Below, one piece after another: positions 12,535-26,100 of a stretch of DNA of 64,000 nucleotides. The translations under genes were made by a program, and so were the position numbers. The notes beneath the pieces are model-generated. The model was not told the DNA's origin and did no database searches. It was given only the letters and a program-made list of their open reading frames with translations. The stretch comes from Pithys albifrons albifrons. Taxonomy: Eukaryota > Chordata > Aves > Passeriformes > Thamnophilidae. The stretch is from NCBI RefSeq assembly GCF_047495875.1, contig NC_092497.1, forward strand, positions 74,695,463-74,759,462, written 5' to 3'. Positions within the stretch are counted from its first letter, which is position 1. Each line of letters opens with the position of its first letter.

Positions 12535-13161
12535 TGTTATGGGTTCACCTAGGTGGGCCTAGATTTGGGCCCTGAAGTGTGGACTAGGCCGAAGCTGTCA
12601 GCTGACTTGAGCTGGGCTGAGCTAACAGCTGACCTCTTCTAGCCAGTAATTTTGTATTCCATACCACATTATGACATCATCTCCAGGGAAGGAGGAACCA
12701 GTGTGGGAGTGGTTAAGTCAGTGGCTTCTCAGCCCTCCTCTTGGGAGGACACACGATGCTGTCCCAGGGGGGATGGAGAGGACCAGGCCCACCACTGGCT
12801 CACAGGGTACCTCAGGAAAGTAAAATGTGTTGTTCTGGGTCTCTCCTTTCTGCTTGGGTTTGTCTCCCTGGGGAATAAGCTTCTTCTTAAGTAATGTGTA
12901 GTTAGGACAGTAGAATTTGTGTGTTCGTTAAGAAGTTGAGGTGGGGAACTTGTTGTTGTAGACTTGTGTGAGTGTATATTTGTACTCTCTTCTAATTGTC
13001 TCTTTCTTTCTGTGAAAAATATATGTAGATTTAGTATAAATGCAGTTTGAAGTGTTTTTTTTTCTTTCCCCTCTCTTTTCCTCCCTTTCCCTGGTGTTAG
13101 GAGGGAGGTTTTTCTCTCTGTGCTTGGGGGGGTTGGCAGTTGCTTATCTCAAACCAAGACA
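12535..13161 (+). repeat. 3' LTR of the young element
   Basis: The LTR is 627 bp and nearly identical to the 5' LTR. It is preceded by a purine tract and ends CCAAGACA at 13161. The flanking five bases (TGTAT) do not match those before the 5' LTR (TACAT). Confidence 0.9.
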
Positions 13162-14519
13162 TGTATGCAAATCTACATGATGCTCTTTGCAGGAGTGCCC
13201 CACAGATATTTTCCTTGAAGTATATTTTAGCATACCATACAGACTTGCAATTTTATTTTTTTTCTTCACATAATAGAGGTTTTTGTAGTCAATATAAAAG
13301 TAGATAGGCAGAAAAATATTTAAGGTGTGTAAAGCCTAACTGTATTTGGAAGCTTCATATTGTCCTATTAAGCCACTAATATATGCGAAGCCCTGCAAGG
13401 CACACAGTGGCTACAAGAACTTATATGATGGAAGCATTTTTAAAGCATCTCACTGAAATTGTTGCCTCGGAAATGTAGTAAAGATTACAATTAAAACAGG
13501 TCAAAAAACCCCAATATTAAAAAATGCTTCTATATCAACTGAATAAAAATAATTCAGTTACAGATTATGAGGAAAAATATGAAAGAACTTTTCAAATAAA
13601 TACATGTACTAAGGGAACATTCACTAACTAAAAAAAATAACTTTGTGTGATTAAATGAACATACAAAAGACCATAGTGCAACCATGTCAGAGCATAAAGC
13701 TGATGTTTGCCATTTTACCCTTCAGGTTGAAGGCAAGGTAACTCTTAAAAGCAAAACAACAGAAAAATTCATGCATTGTATAAATATATGCTTTAAACTC
13801 TAAATATGTTTCCAAGTTCTCTTGCTGTAACACGAATTCAGCATAGTACATGAACACTCAAGACATGATGGATCTGATTAACACAGGATTTCTAAAAACA
13901 GTTCTCACTGAGCTATAGCTATATCCCCATTTGGTAGTGCTCTTTAAGTTATAAGATTGATCATAAAACTACTTCAAGGCAAAACTTTGTTAATAGTTAA
14001 CAGTTTTCAATCCTGAATTTATTTGAAAGCAATACTGTTTAAAATTAAAGTTGCTTTGCATGATACAAAGAAAATTACAGTGCTTAAAAAAAGGAACTTG
14101 AGTTATATAAATTGGCTAAATAATACAAGATAGTGGTGGAAAAAGTACCCAAAATATCAATGGCCTAATCCTGCAGAGAGAGAAAAACAGGTGTGAAGGG
14201 AGGCCCCTGAACTCACATTCTTCAACAACCCTCTCTACAGGCATGGACATTTATACATGACTCTCTGTATAATAAAAATACTAGATATGAAAGCAATTTC
14301 TACACAAGTTTCTAATTCTGGGATATGGAACCCCCATTTCCAAGAGGTACCTCCTGAAGTTATTATACCAGTCAAGAGAAGGCCAAAGAAGATTACAGAC
14401 AACAAAGGGGTGAGTCACAAAGATTGTAGTCAAACTTCTCTCAGAGGTAGGTGACATAATGAGGGGAAACTGCTACAAATTTGTAGCCACTTGGGAAACT
14501 GACATGATGAGAAATGTTT
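13162..14519. other. AT-rich non-coding stretch
   Basis: I see no gene, repeat family or structured motif here. Short open frames lack any recognisable protein features. Confidence 0.5.
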
Positions 14520-14737
14520 ATCCAGAAGGGGAGGGCAAGGATGGGAACAGGTTGCCCAGAATGGTGGTGGTACCTCTCTCCTGGGAGATCTCCAGAGCCT
14601 GGCTAGCCAAACCCACAGCTAACCTAAACTAGGGCAGACAAAAGTCCATCTCTGCTTGGGGTCCTTGGGATGTTGGACAAAATCACTTCCAGAAATCCTT
14701 CCTGAAGGCAAATTTATGTGATTCCCTGTATCCAACC
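14520..14737 (+). mobile_element. Old CR1 LINE 3' fragment
   Basis: The sequence around GGGAACAGGTTGCCCAGAAT, followed by a GGTGGTGGTACC-like block and ending near TTTATGTGATTCCCTGTA, resembles the C-terminal and 3' end of CR1 (the usual GGAACAGGTTGCCCAGAG block). It is much diverged and truncated. Confidence 0.6.
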
Positions 14738-17004
14738 AAAATGCTTTGGTCACAGAGGTGAGTCACTAAAGCCTAGGAAAATATATTTCTCCTTATTTAC
14801 TGCAGAGCCTCAGACTAAGTCCTACAGCTAACACAAGTTAGCAACATTGAGAAAATGCAAATGCCTACATGTTGTAACCTCACACTTCAGAAACCATCAG
14901 AAATCGTCTTCCTCTCTTCCTACTGCTGCAGGAAGAATGATCGGCAAATACATCCCAAATGAATTCTACTTCCATTTCGCTCATGGAGAGGGAGGTTTCA
15001 CACACAAAGAACACGGAAGAGGCCCTCAGCAATGCACTCAGTTAAGCACAGGTTTTCTTCTCAGAGAAGCTCATTGAAACTGAAACTTTCTTGTTTAAAC
15101 AATACAAGGTTAATATCAGACAATATGTATGTGGACTAGACATATTCCTGATACACCTGAGTGTCCTTCATTCTCTGTCACCTGGTCCAGAAAAGTCTCA
15201 GGACCACAGTAAGGCCTCTTTTACTGCTGTGTGGGGAAATGCTACAACCCTGAAGTCTCCTGAATGGAATAAGGTACTGTGTGAAGATTCTCTTAGTAGT
15301 TAAAAAAGAAAAAAAAACCCACCAAACATATATTCTCCTCTAAAGCTGAACTACTATACTGTGAAATAAATTGTCTTATTCATTCTGGCATTAGATTTCT
15401 CTGAGTTGTTAAGAACAAATTTTCAGGTAATTACCTGAGGATTAACTGCGCTGATTAGAGTTTGAAAGGATGCCTAAAAATACTGCTTTTCCTACTTTAA
15501 ATATCTCTTTTTTTTTTAATTATGAATCATCCTAAGAACTTTGCATTTTAGACAACAGATAACACAGTACAGGCTAGACAGTGTTCAAATACAGTGCTGA
15601 TAAAATGTAACAGCTGCTAGTCATACAGGTTTCCAATTAGCCCACAAAACTTTATCAAAGGTTGATTTACTGAGCTAGCTTTCAGTCTGGAGAAGTTTTA
15701 TTCTTAGTTATAGAGGAGACAAACAGTCTTCTGGTTCTCAGTAGGGCCTATCCCATTTTGATCAAAATTAATGAAAGTTAAGAAGAACTAGATCATGATT
15801 GTTAACCATATAAATACCTACAACTTTTACTACATTATAGAACTCTCAGAAACTATTTTAAGCAATAATAACTTATTAGAGAGGCTGACACCTAAGCTAC
15901 CACCTCTGAGTGAGTTGCTAAGAACTTTCCTAATTTCAGGCAAAAGAATTCTCATTAAGGTTAAGTGATTGCTGTTCATGTCAGGGTTTTCTTTTCATGA
16001 ACAGCTTTTGCAGATGCTTGTACATGCGCAGCAATTCTTTCATATGACTTAAAACTTTAAAAATGCATGAAAAAAATCCCCATTAAATCAGACTCCCATG
16101 TGTTATTACAATCCCTCAATTACTGACTGACTGGAAGACATTTGAAACACAAGGGAAAAATTACAATCTGTATCATTCTGTATTACTAATAATGATCAAG
16201 TCTAAACAAACAGGCAAGTATAGGAACATTAACTCATTTCAGCAATCCTACAGATCACAGGCATTACATTCTCTCTAATTTTGAATGGTAATAGTCCATA
16301 CAAATGTTTCTTTCACCTCTGAGCTGTCTAGGATCAGATGTGAAGTACACTTCTGAATTCTGAATGAAATCCCAACTCCCAAAATAAAATTCATTCTAAC
16401 TCACCAACTTTTGAGAAATTACACCAGAACCTCATGCACCTGCCACTGTCTTTTTCTGACTATATCATTCTGCTTCATGCCCTAAACTTAGGGTTTATCT
16501 GGACCTTTTAAGGGTTTGGAGTTTTCTTAAGAAATGTTTCCTCAACACGTAACTCAGGATCTCAGAAACTAGACAAGCAGACATGAGTAAAAAGATTAAA
16601 TTAAGCAAAGCTGTAATTTTCTCTTTACCTATGAGGGACATACAATACTACTAAGTTACAAAATACCTAGGACATAAGCAAGTAGAAACAACAATACATA
16701 TTACAATGTTACATGCTGTGATTACTGTAGCATTGATTCTGAGCTAGTTTCATAGCAATATATTACTTTAAAAAAGTGAAACCGGAGTCTATGGGGTGAA
16801 GCAAAAATATGAATCAGACAACAGCAGAGTCTGGATTTCTAACATGATGTGTAGTTTCTGAACACAAATGTATAATCCCATAATATAAAGAAAACTTAAT
16901 TAAATATTTTGGCTTTGTGGTTCGTTTGGTTTTTTGGTTGGGTATTTTGTGGTTGTTTTTATTTAAATAAACAAGTTATTTAGGTCACGAAAATTATCTG
17001 TCTC
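14738..17004 (-). other. Downstream flank of RASEF, probable 3' UTR
   Basis: No gene is seen in this AT-rich stretch after the RASEF stop codon. The minus-strand transcript should continue here as 3' UTR. A first AATAAA (minus strand, 16963-16958) lies about 42 nt after the stop, but without a downstream GT-rich test it cannot be called the used site. Confidence 0.4.
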
Positions 17005-17113
17005 TTACACATTGCAACAGTTTTTTGTGAGCGCTGATTTTTTGACAGGTGTCCCAGCCAGGCGGGTTACTGACCTTGTATCATCTTGATTATCACTTCG
17101 TTTTCGCACTTCG
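17005..17113 (-). CDS. RASEF: RASEF terminal coding exon 17 (prenylation tail)
   Basis: The acceptor TTTACAG precedes 17113. The exon completes the Arg codon, continues [15 protein letters not shown] and ends in [12 protein letters not shown] before TAA at 17007-17005. The basic hypervariable tail and double cysteine fit geranylgeranylation of a Rab protein. Human RASEF ends in CCNG, so the last residue differs but the cysteines are kept. Confidence 0.94.
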
Positions 17114-20100
17114 CTGTAAAAAAACCATCACCAAACAAAAAATACACCCAATTAACATATTTCTATACATCTCCACTGTTCTGTTTCTCCCACTATACCT
17201 TACAGAGCTCACCACCATCTGTTGCATGGCTAAATTATGAAGTTTAGTGCACAAAATCAACATGTCTCATAAGTTTCTAATTTGGGAATCATATTGACTT
17301 TTCCTACACAAGTAGTAGTTAGGGATAAAAATACAATTACATCTAATAACTCCCCAATGTTCTGATTTGCCTTTCATTTTCTTTTGAGAATTTGTATTTA
17401 ATTTAATTTTTGTTCATAGCTGAAAGCATAAAACAAAGTTACTTCAGTTTCAAGTGTAAGTTTACCTTCAGTGAAAAATGCACGTTGTTGGATGCTTTTT
17501 ATAAATGCAGGTTTAAAAGTTGTACACATGTCAGTGATTATTGCTTACAGAATACCAGCCTTTAAAAATTATACTGTAACCAAAAATGATTTGGAAAGGT
17601 GGAAATGTAACGTTTGGCTCTCACATTATCACAGAAATACAAGGATGCTTAACAAATATATATAGAATTTCTATCTTGTAAGTCAGTCAGAGAAAGGGAC
17701 ACCAAAGAAAACATGTCTAATTAGAATGGTCAATAATAAAATATATATATAGTAATATATGTGAAAGAATTAAACATTATTATACACAGAATTATACACA
17801 CTTGAAAATAATTTGAGAGAATTAAAAAAGTAAATCCAAGTACAATTAAAAATGTAATTCCTTCATCAAACATGTTTTAAAATTGTGGGCTCCATGACTG
17901 AGCTCTAATTTAAATAATAATTATTGAGACAGCTTTGTAACATTTGCATGCAAAAATGTTACTTGATTAAACTGAGAATAAATCCTATCCTTTATTTATC
18001 TCTAACAATTCAATATGGTATTCTTTGTAATTTTTTTTTATCTTGGTACAATTTTAAAAGTATGTGTATATCTTTGTATGTATATTCATCTATAACGTCC
18101 TTCTTATAAAATATATGCAGAAATATTTATTTTAAAAAAGAAACATAGCTACTTACCGAGCAAGATGAAGAACAGCTTCTACAATATTAGATCCATCTTT
18201 AGCACTTGTTTCACAGAATAGTGCATTATAAGTCTGTGAGTAAAAATAAAATAATAAGCCAACTATTGTGAAATGGTTCCCATGTGAACATGGATATTTA
18301 ATTACAAATGGTTTCCTCAATAACACAAACAATGATGACACATTTAAATGAAGAGGATTTCTTCTAGTGCTCTTAATTCTCCAACATATTTACTTTAGTA
18401 CTGTGAAAACAACAGTAATTGTTTTGTAACTATATCCGGTTTATATTCAGTATATTCTGAATTAATAAACTGAATAAAAAACACGCCATAGTTCTTAATG
18501 TCCAAATTCAATCTTCTTGTTCACAAGGCTGCAAAATTTGAAGAGCATTGCTACCATAAATCGCTTAATCTAGCTTGTCAGCTACTGAAACTACAGCATC
18601 TTATATTCTAGGTTAACCAAAAACATATTTACATAAGTACAGACATGGTATCTGCTTCAATTTAATCAATCAATTATGCAAGCACTTACTGACTTAAGAC
18701 AATTAAGATTCTCTATATTCCTCTGCAAAATATAGGGTTTGTGCATCCATAAAAATACACACAAAAAAATCTTATTCACAGTTCTATTTATAGCAGAGAA
18801 GTTTTTTTCTTTCTGACCATGTGGCAGAAATGCAAGACAGTACCTTAAACGTGAAAATATTGCACTCAAAAGCTGGACAGACACAAGCCAGTCAAAAAGC
18901 CTTACACACTCAACAGTGTGCTTCCTATTCAAACCAGCAATTTCTCTTTGGAAGCAGAAAATCTCAAGTCTCCTAATCCAATCACTTTTTTTACAAAAAA
19001 AAAAAAAAAAAAAAAAAAAAAGACTATCCCAGCCAATAACCAAGTTCAGCTTAGTAGACATTGAGATGTTATTTAACACAGCAATCACCAAAACAGGATA
19101 GTTTTAATGAAAAGTATCCCTGAATCCTCATTACTCAATTTGGACTAATGATCAGAAAATTACTCCTGTTTTTCTAGGTTCTCACATGGTTTTCAGAATA
19201 AAGTTCTTAATACCATTTTATACCCATAAGTTACACTTGGACCTCACCATAGCCAGCTTTTCTCCATAGTTTATAGGCACACATTTTTGCCCTTGTTCTG
19301 TAACAGCTTGACGGAGATCTGCCTTGTTTCCTACCATCATAATTGGAATATTCTCATGAGTTGCATCCTGTAAAGAGAATTTTATTTCCTTATTATTAGA
19401 ACACTCAGAATACAAAAACATGGCAAAACTCATCATGTCATACCAATTTCCTTCCCACTAAAAGTCCTGTGTAGCATCAGAAAAAACTGACAAGTTAGGA
19501 AAGTTATGCTGACAACTTTTTATGAACAGCTCTATATGTAAGCAGTCAGCTTAACAATCAGCCTGAAAAGACATGTTTCCATTCCCATAAACCCTGTTTC
19601 CCAACCATTAATTTAATGTGTGAAGTTAATCTAATGGAATTAGTTATTGTATCCAAATGTTATACGACCAAATAACTGTGGGAAAAGTTATCAACTCGCA
19701 TACTATGATTAAAAAAAATTGCTTTCAGAAGATAAACTAAGTATTTGCTTGCCACTTTCCCTACTAAATACCTCCAGCACATTAGAAAAATGCTTTGCAT
19801 TAAATGCAAATTCACAATCTAATGAGTATTAGTTCAAAGAAACAGTGAAAATTTCACTTGAATTGTAGCTAATTTATGGAATTTAACATACTGGTTTAAA
19901 ATGCAAAGACTCCAAGGAATACTCAAGCCATTCATAAGAAGTTTTATGAAATGGGCTTTTATGTTCATTTCCAAAAGAAGCAAATGGGAAGAGTGTGATT
20001 CCACGACAACCTTTTACAGAAAGATGTATTAGACTGAATGATAACTGAATAATCCAGGATACGTTTATGACTTCCATGGAGCTTTTACATCTATGAGAGC

Positions 20101-23100
20101 CCGCAGTCTGACTAACCAATTTACAAATAAGAAAATCTTATAAATGATAAGGTTAACAATGTAGTGAAGCATAGCTTATAAGTTGTATATAGTTAAGGGT
20201 CTTACCTCAATCATATCCACCCATTCTCTCACATTAAGAAAGCTTTTCTCACATGTTACATCATATAGTAGTAAGACGCCATCTGCTCTTCTGAAGTATG
20301 ATTTAGCAATACTTCGGAATCTTTCAGAAAAAACAAGATTTACATAAGGCGACATTATCAAAACATAATTAATTTTAACATCATTAAGAACACAGCATTA
20401 CTTAATTTCACTAGTAAGATTCTCTCCATATATGATGAATTTCCTCATAGTTTCTTTTGTAAGTAGTTCTTGAAAACTGCTGATGCAGCTCTACAAGTGC
20501 TCTTCAAGGACCAACAGGATTCCCTCCTAAACAACAATCAATTTTTTGTATATCAAAACAATCTACAGCATATCTATTAGAGATAATCTGTTCTCAGGTT
20601 GTGCCAGGGGGGATTAGACTGTCTTCACTGAAATGTCTTCTCTGAAAAGGTGGTCAGGCAAGGGAATGAGCTGTCCAGGGAAGTGGCAGAATTGACATAC
20701 TTGGAAGTGTTCACAAAGGCATATGCGGATGTGGCTCTTGGGAACACGGTTACTGGTGAATATAACAGTACTAGGTTAACAGCTGGACTCCATGAGCTTA
20801 GAGGTCTTTTCCAACCTTAATAGTTCTACAATTCTATGACTCACTTATATATAACATCCTAAACTGAGTAGGTTACTTTATCTTCTGTGAAAAAAGATAG
20901 GAAATCAATAAAGTTATTCCAGGGATTAATTATAAATGAGTCACCTTTTTCACGAATTTTACACAATCTACTTAATTAAGTACAACAACAATGGCTATTA
21001 AAATATTCTTCACAAATTTATTATGTGGGAGGAGAACGACTAGGCCACTACTTCCCTACTTCACATAATCACTCGTTCAGGTAAAAGTAAGCACATACAG
21101 CCCAATCCAAATTTTGATCAATGAGCAGATTAAACTGATTTCCAAGGTGCTAGATTTACCTCTTGATAACCCCCCAAAGGCTGCCAGTAAAGAAGTAATG
21201 GTTCTCAAGTAAAGATGTCATAGGATTTTACAGAAACTTTACACAATAATTTAAAGAACCTTGGATATATATTCAGCAATCTGTAAAGAGATTTATGGCA
21301 AAATTCTGAGGACAAAGAAAGCTAAAGACTAAAAATAGAAAAACAACATATATCTACTCCATTTTTTGTATTGCAAAAGATGGACAGATGGATTTAATTT
21401 ATCAGTCCTGTGGTGAACTTCAACTATTCCTCTCTGTGGAGAGCAAAAATTACTTCAAGCATCACAAAGCTAACAAATGTTCTACCTGTCTTGGGATCTC
21501 AGCAGAGAAAAATCCCATCTGTTTATACACATTTATAAATGCCCATACTGACTTGCTGTAGAACCATACAATTAGAGGGTTTTTTTCACCTAGATAAAAC
21601 TAAAGAAATTAAATTAGAGAAGTGCAAAGGATCACTAACCTCTCCTGCCCAGCTGTGTCCCACAGTTGCAGCACTGTAGGCTCCCCACCAACAATTAGTC
21701 TTTTCATTTGAAAATCCACACCTGAAAAAATCATGTATATAGTCTAACAAAAAACAACAGTAACCTTCAAAAAAACACAGAAAATGAAAACTTATGTGCT
21801 ATATACAACAATTATTTCAAAATTCATCTAATAGATTATAGGATTTCAGTCATTCATATACTTTTGAACTACATTAATCCCCTGAATGGATTTGTCTTTA
21901 GAAAAGCATTCCAAAAATATTTTGCCCAAATATTTTCCCAGAATTGATACAAATTGTATCCTGAACTGCAAATACAATCTTTCTTTTTTTATTTTGCTGA
22001 ACAGTTTTATCAAAGAAGTGAAAATGTTTTACAAAGTAACCTTTCTTTCAAATTCCAGGGAGAAGAAGTATAAATTGGAAAAAAATCCTGACTCAGAGGC
22101 AATAAAACAAATATGTAACTATAATTTGATTGGAAGGCAAAAATTCAGTCTTTGGAATTGCAACAAGTTTGTTAGCTGACAACTCTAATAGTATATACAA
22201 GACATCAGTCAGAAATCCTTCTAGCTGTATTTAAACCAAAGCTTCAGTAACACTTTGAAGAAACTGAGACAAAAACTAGTTTGAAAGACATCACAGAATG
22301 CTATGAAATACTAAGAAAAAAGAGCTGAGTAAAAATGAAAGCAATGAAAAATGCAAAGCGATTCATACAAACTCTCTAAGTTCCTTACACTGCAATTCCC
22401 TTTTCTGGTGCTTTGTGTTGTTCAGAAACAAGCTTTGTAAAAAAAAAAACTAAATTAGATCAGCACCCTATTATCCACTACAAACAGCTGTTAGGCACTC
22501 CTAAGCTTTAGCACTCAATTAGATCTTACAGTCTACAAAACTGTGGATATTCAGGTAACCATAGCAAGCAATCATCAGAGGAAATCATTTCACCCACTTC
22601 TGCAAAATAGCAATAAAATTCACTTAAGCATTTTAAGAAGAACAACGACTATACCCAGAGTTGCACTGGCATTGCCTCGAAATTCATTCTTGCAAAGTCT
22701 CATAAGGAAACTGGATTTCCCCACTGCTGCATCTCCAGCAAGAACAATCTTGTAAGCCTTCTCTGAAGTGGGGTATTTCGGAGTGCATTCACTTGCATCT
22801 GACTGAAAATAAAAATAATCCCTCTAATGCAACTCATATAGAAAGTATTTTCTCTGTATCACTCTCTCTTTTTTTTCCCCTAAAGAACTAGTTACCTGAG
22901 AAGTGAGAGCAGATATGCATTTTCTTGTTGAAGCAATTGAGCTCCTTCGACTTACTGGACTGGAGGACTTCCAGTCTAATACTGTAGAGCTGTTATCAGG
23001 GCTGTGTGCTTCTTCATCCCTGATCTCTGGAACCTGAAAGTACAAATTAGTTCTCCAGTAAGAAAAGTAAGCTTTTTTCGGAAAGGCACAGCTAAAGTTG

Positions 23101-26100
23101 ATTAAAACATTCAGATTAAAGAGAGATAAATTACCAAATAGAGTTGTGCAATTCTAATCAAAATACTGTGATTAGTCTGTTCACATTTGCTGTTGACTAT
23201 AGGCTACATTTTGTCTACTGGCCTAAATTCTTTCAGTATTCTTTCTGATAGAGCAAATTCATTTCCCTACGAAAAAATCAGCTTACAAACAGTTAAAATA
23301 AACAAATACTTTACTTCAAAACCTATTTTACAAACATTAACAATTTACCTACAAGACATTGCTCTCTATGATGTCACTACTTAAGCTAAATTAAATACAG
23401 CACAGCTGTAATCAACACTATTCATAGCAGAGATTAAACATCTCTACTAAAGGCACAGCAAAAGAAATGTCTTAAAAAAAAACATGTTCTAGTGTTTTTG
23501 ATACTAGTCTTGCTGTGTAGTCTTCTCTTTCCATTTTACTAACAATAACACAGACACAGTGACACCTTCTTACACTTTTAAATTCTCTAATACTTAGCAT
23601 GTAAGTCAATGTATGAAATTCTTTCTCATATATGTTTTTTCCTTCAGCGCTACAGCATAGTAATAGGAAATGATTGGAAACCTATTTTACCTCTATAGTG
23701 TCTCCTTTTTTATCATTAGAAAATGAGCTACTGTCTCCATACTGTTTAACAAACTTCAAAACTCGCACGTACTTCAAAAATTAAGTTACTACCTCAAAAA
23801 TATATCAAAAATGTAGAACAAACATTTTATTTTACAGAGAACTATTAATGCATTCTCCAAAACAGTTTTACTAGTCTTATTTTAATACATTTAACACAAA
23901 TACTTAGTTTTAACTGGTCTATGGACAAAGCTCAATTCTATTTTAAAGGACAAAGATCAATTCTATTTTAAAAACAGGAAACTAATTTTATCTCCAAAGG
24001 TCTTTCTCAGAGAAGGAGTAAATCTGGCACTTACATCTGTATCAGAAGCATCACCACCAAAACCTTCTTGCATACACTGTGACCTTTGAAAAACCCTTTG
24101 ATGCCTGTATTCTACCTCCGAATCATACTCATTTGAATCTCTCAGGGTAGACAAACCACTGTCAAAACAGCTCTCAGGTAAGCTGTCAACTTCACAGTTT
24201 ATCCTTTGCATGGGATCACAGAGGGCCAAAGAATCATAATCTTCATCCACACAAGATGAATGAGATGACCTAATAAGAAAATATTGGAGGGGAAAAGAAT
24301 AAATTATTTCACACTTGTTTTTCCCAATAAAATCTGAGCCATTCTGAAACAGTCAGTTCCTAGAAATACTAATGTTAAGGTCCAGACACATGTTAAGCTT
24401 ATCTTGCCCTCATAAAGAACTTCTTTATCAATCATAGGTTTTAGCACAATCAGATTAAATTATTTAATCTATGTTATTGATGATGACTTCCTGTCTGTCT
24501 ACTTATTAATTTAAAAAAACTGTTTAAAAAGCATTCAGAAAATTTCCATACTATGAAGACATCACACACAGAAAATTATAAACAATGGTTCAGCTAATTC
24601 TGGCCTATATGAAGACATAAAATGACCCTGACATACTGTATCTCATTTAAATGAACATGTTAGCTCACAGAGGCCCACATGCCAATAGGGAACAGCCATA
24701 AATACAGAAAAGGGAGTAACCAAGTTCAGGAGATCACTAATGGTAGAAGAAGTCATTGAAACACATTTTCTTACAGTTTGGAAGGCTAGATAAAACCCAG
24801 GATTTTACACACATACCCTTTCTTTTCCCTCAGCCTTATTTCAAAAGCCTGTATTTTTTCCCCATCCTGGATGCTGTAATATATAAAAATACTAGAATGG
24901 ATTTACTTTTATTAAATAAAAAAATTTCATTTATGTAAATAAAAGTACAGAAAATAAAGATTAATAGAGTGAATCTTAAAATAATCAATCTTACAAAAAT
25001 GTTTCTGATGGCTACAACAATTATAGTGCTTCTGCAGCAAAACAGGGACAGGCACAAACTACAGTGAGGTTAGGAAGATCTCAAAGTTACAGCAGAGAGG
25101 AGAGAAACTGGTTTTGCAGTATTAGGAATGGATGGGAATGGATGTGATGCATTGAACTGCTAAAACAGACAAGGTCGGCATCAATCCTTGCAAAGGAGTT
25201 TGCTCCCGGAGGGGCTGGGAGCTCCCAGCATGATGGCACACCACACCAGAATACACTGGGGAGAATATCAAATTATGAAGTTGCTACTGAGTTGAATACC
25301 TGCAAAAGACCAAATGGTGGTGACAGGGGCAACATTATCCCAAGCAATAATATTCAGAACCCTCTAAATTACATCCTTTCAGGCCAATGATTAATCACAT
25401 GAGTGAACATGATCTTTGCTGTGGACTATCACAGCATACATGCTCTTTGGATCTATGTACCTATCAGCCTAGGTATATTCATGGCCATACCAAATCACTG
25501 AAATACAGGAGAGTGCATGCTATAACAAAGTTAAGCTTGTCAGACATTCCCTGAAATAAAGGTCTTAAGTAACTAATTTTCAACCTCACTGAACCATGAA
25601 TTCAATGCTGGGAATTTCCTATGTGCTTAAAGCAAGTTAGATGTGTGTTACAGATAAAAACAAGAAAAAACACACCTGTGCAGATTGCTTAAAACACAGT
25701 TAGAATGCAAATCAACACCTCTTAATGCTGACCTGATGCCAGGAGACAAAGTACTGAAAACAAACAGGGTTTGGGACATTCATATCTCTGTCTTTCAATA
25801 TTACCAAGTCTAACCTGTTAAGAGTTTTATTCCTACCACATAAACTTTCTTCTAAAGTAGGTTGCATTTTTCGCTTTTGTGGAAATGCAAGGATTGTGCC
25901 ATGTGGGAGATACTAATAAATATTCATAGAGAAGGATATCACTAAGCCACCAGAGAGGCTTTAATTACTCCTTCAGAAAATTACTGAACCTAATATGCAA
26001 CTTAGTAGTGGATGCCTCTAAAAATTTGCAACGGGTCCAAAGAGAAACAAATTGGGTTTATCTGCAAAAAAAAAAAAAAAAGGAACTGCTAATAAAAAGC

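Larger units (their letters stand above)
10420..13161 (+). mobile_element. Young non-autonomous LTR retroelement, both LTRs present
   Basis: Two 627-bp LTRs flank about 1.49 kb of internal sequence. A primer-binding site follows the 5' LTR and a purine-rich tract (AAGGGGTGGAGAA) abuts the 3' LTR. The internal part has no gag, pol or env frame; instead it holds a 17-bp minisatellite and two divergent copies of a ~215-bp block. The LTRs differ at only one position that I could find, so the insertion is recent or was homogenised by conversion. Transposition would need proteins supplied by another element. Confidence 0.88.

Noticed and set aside
18666..19091. 141-codon minus-strand frame with a Phe run
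   Set aside because: The Phe run is the translated poly(A) tract in an intron, and the rest is featureless intron sequence.
19218..19436. Open frame ending [10 protein letters not shown] after GEKLAM
   Set aside because: The extra residues are intron 15 read past the GTGAGG donor; exon 15 ends at 19248.
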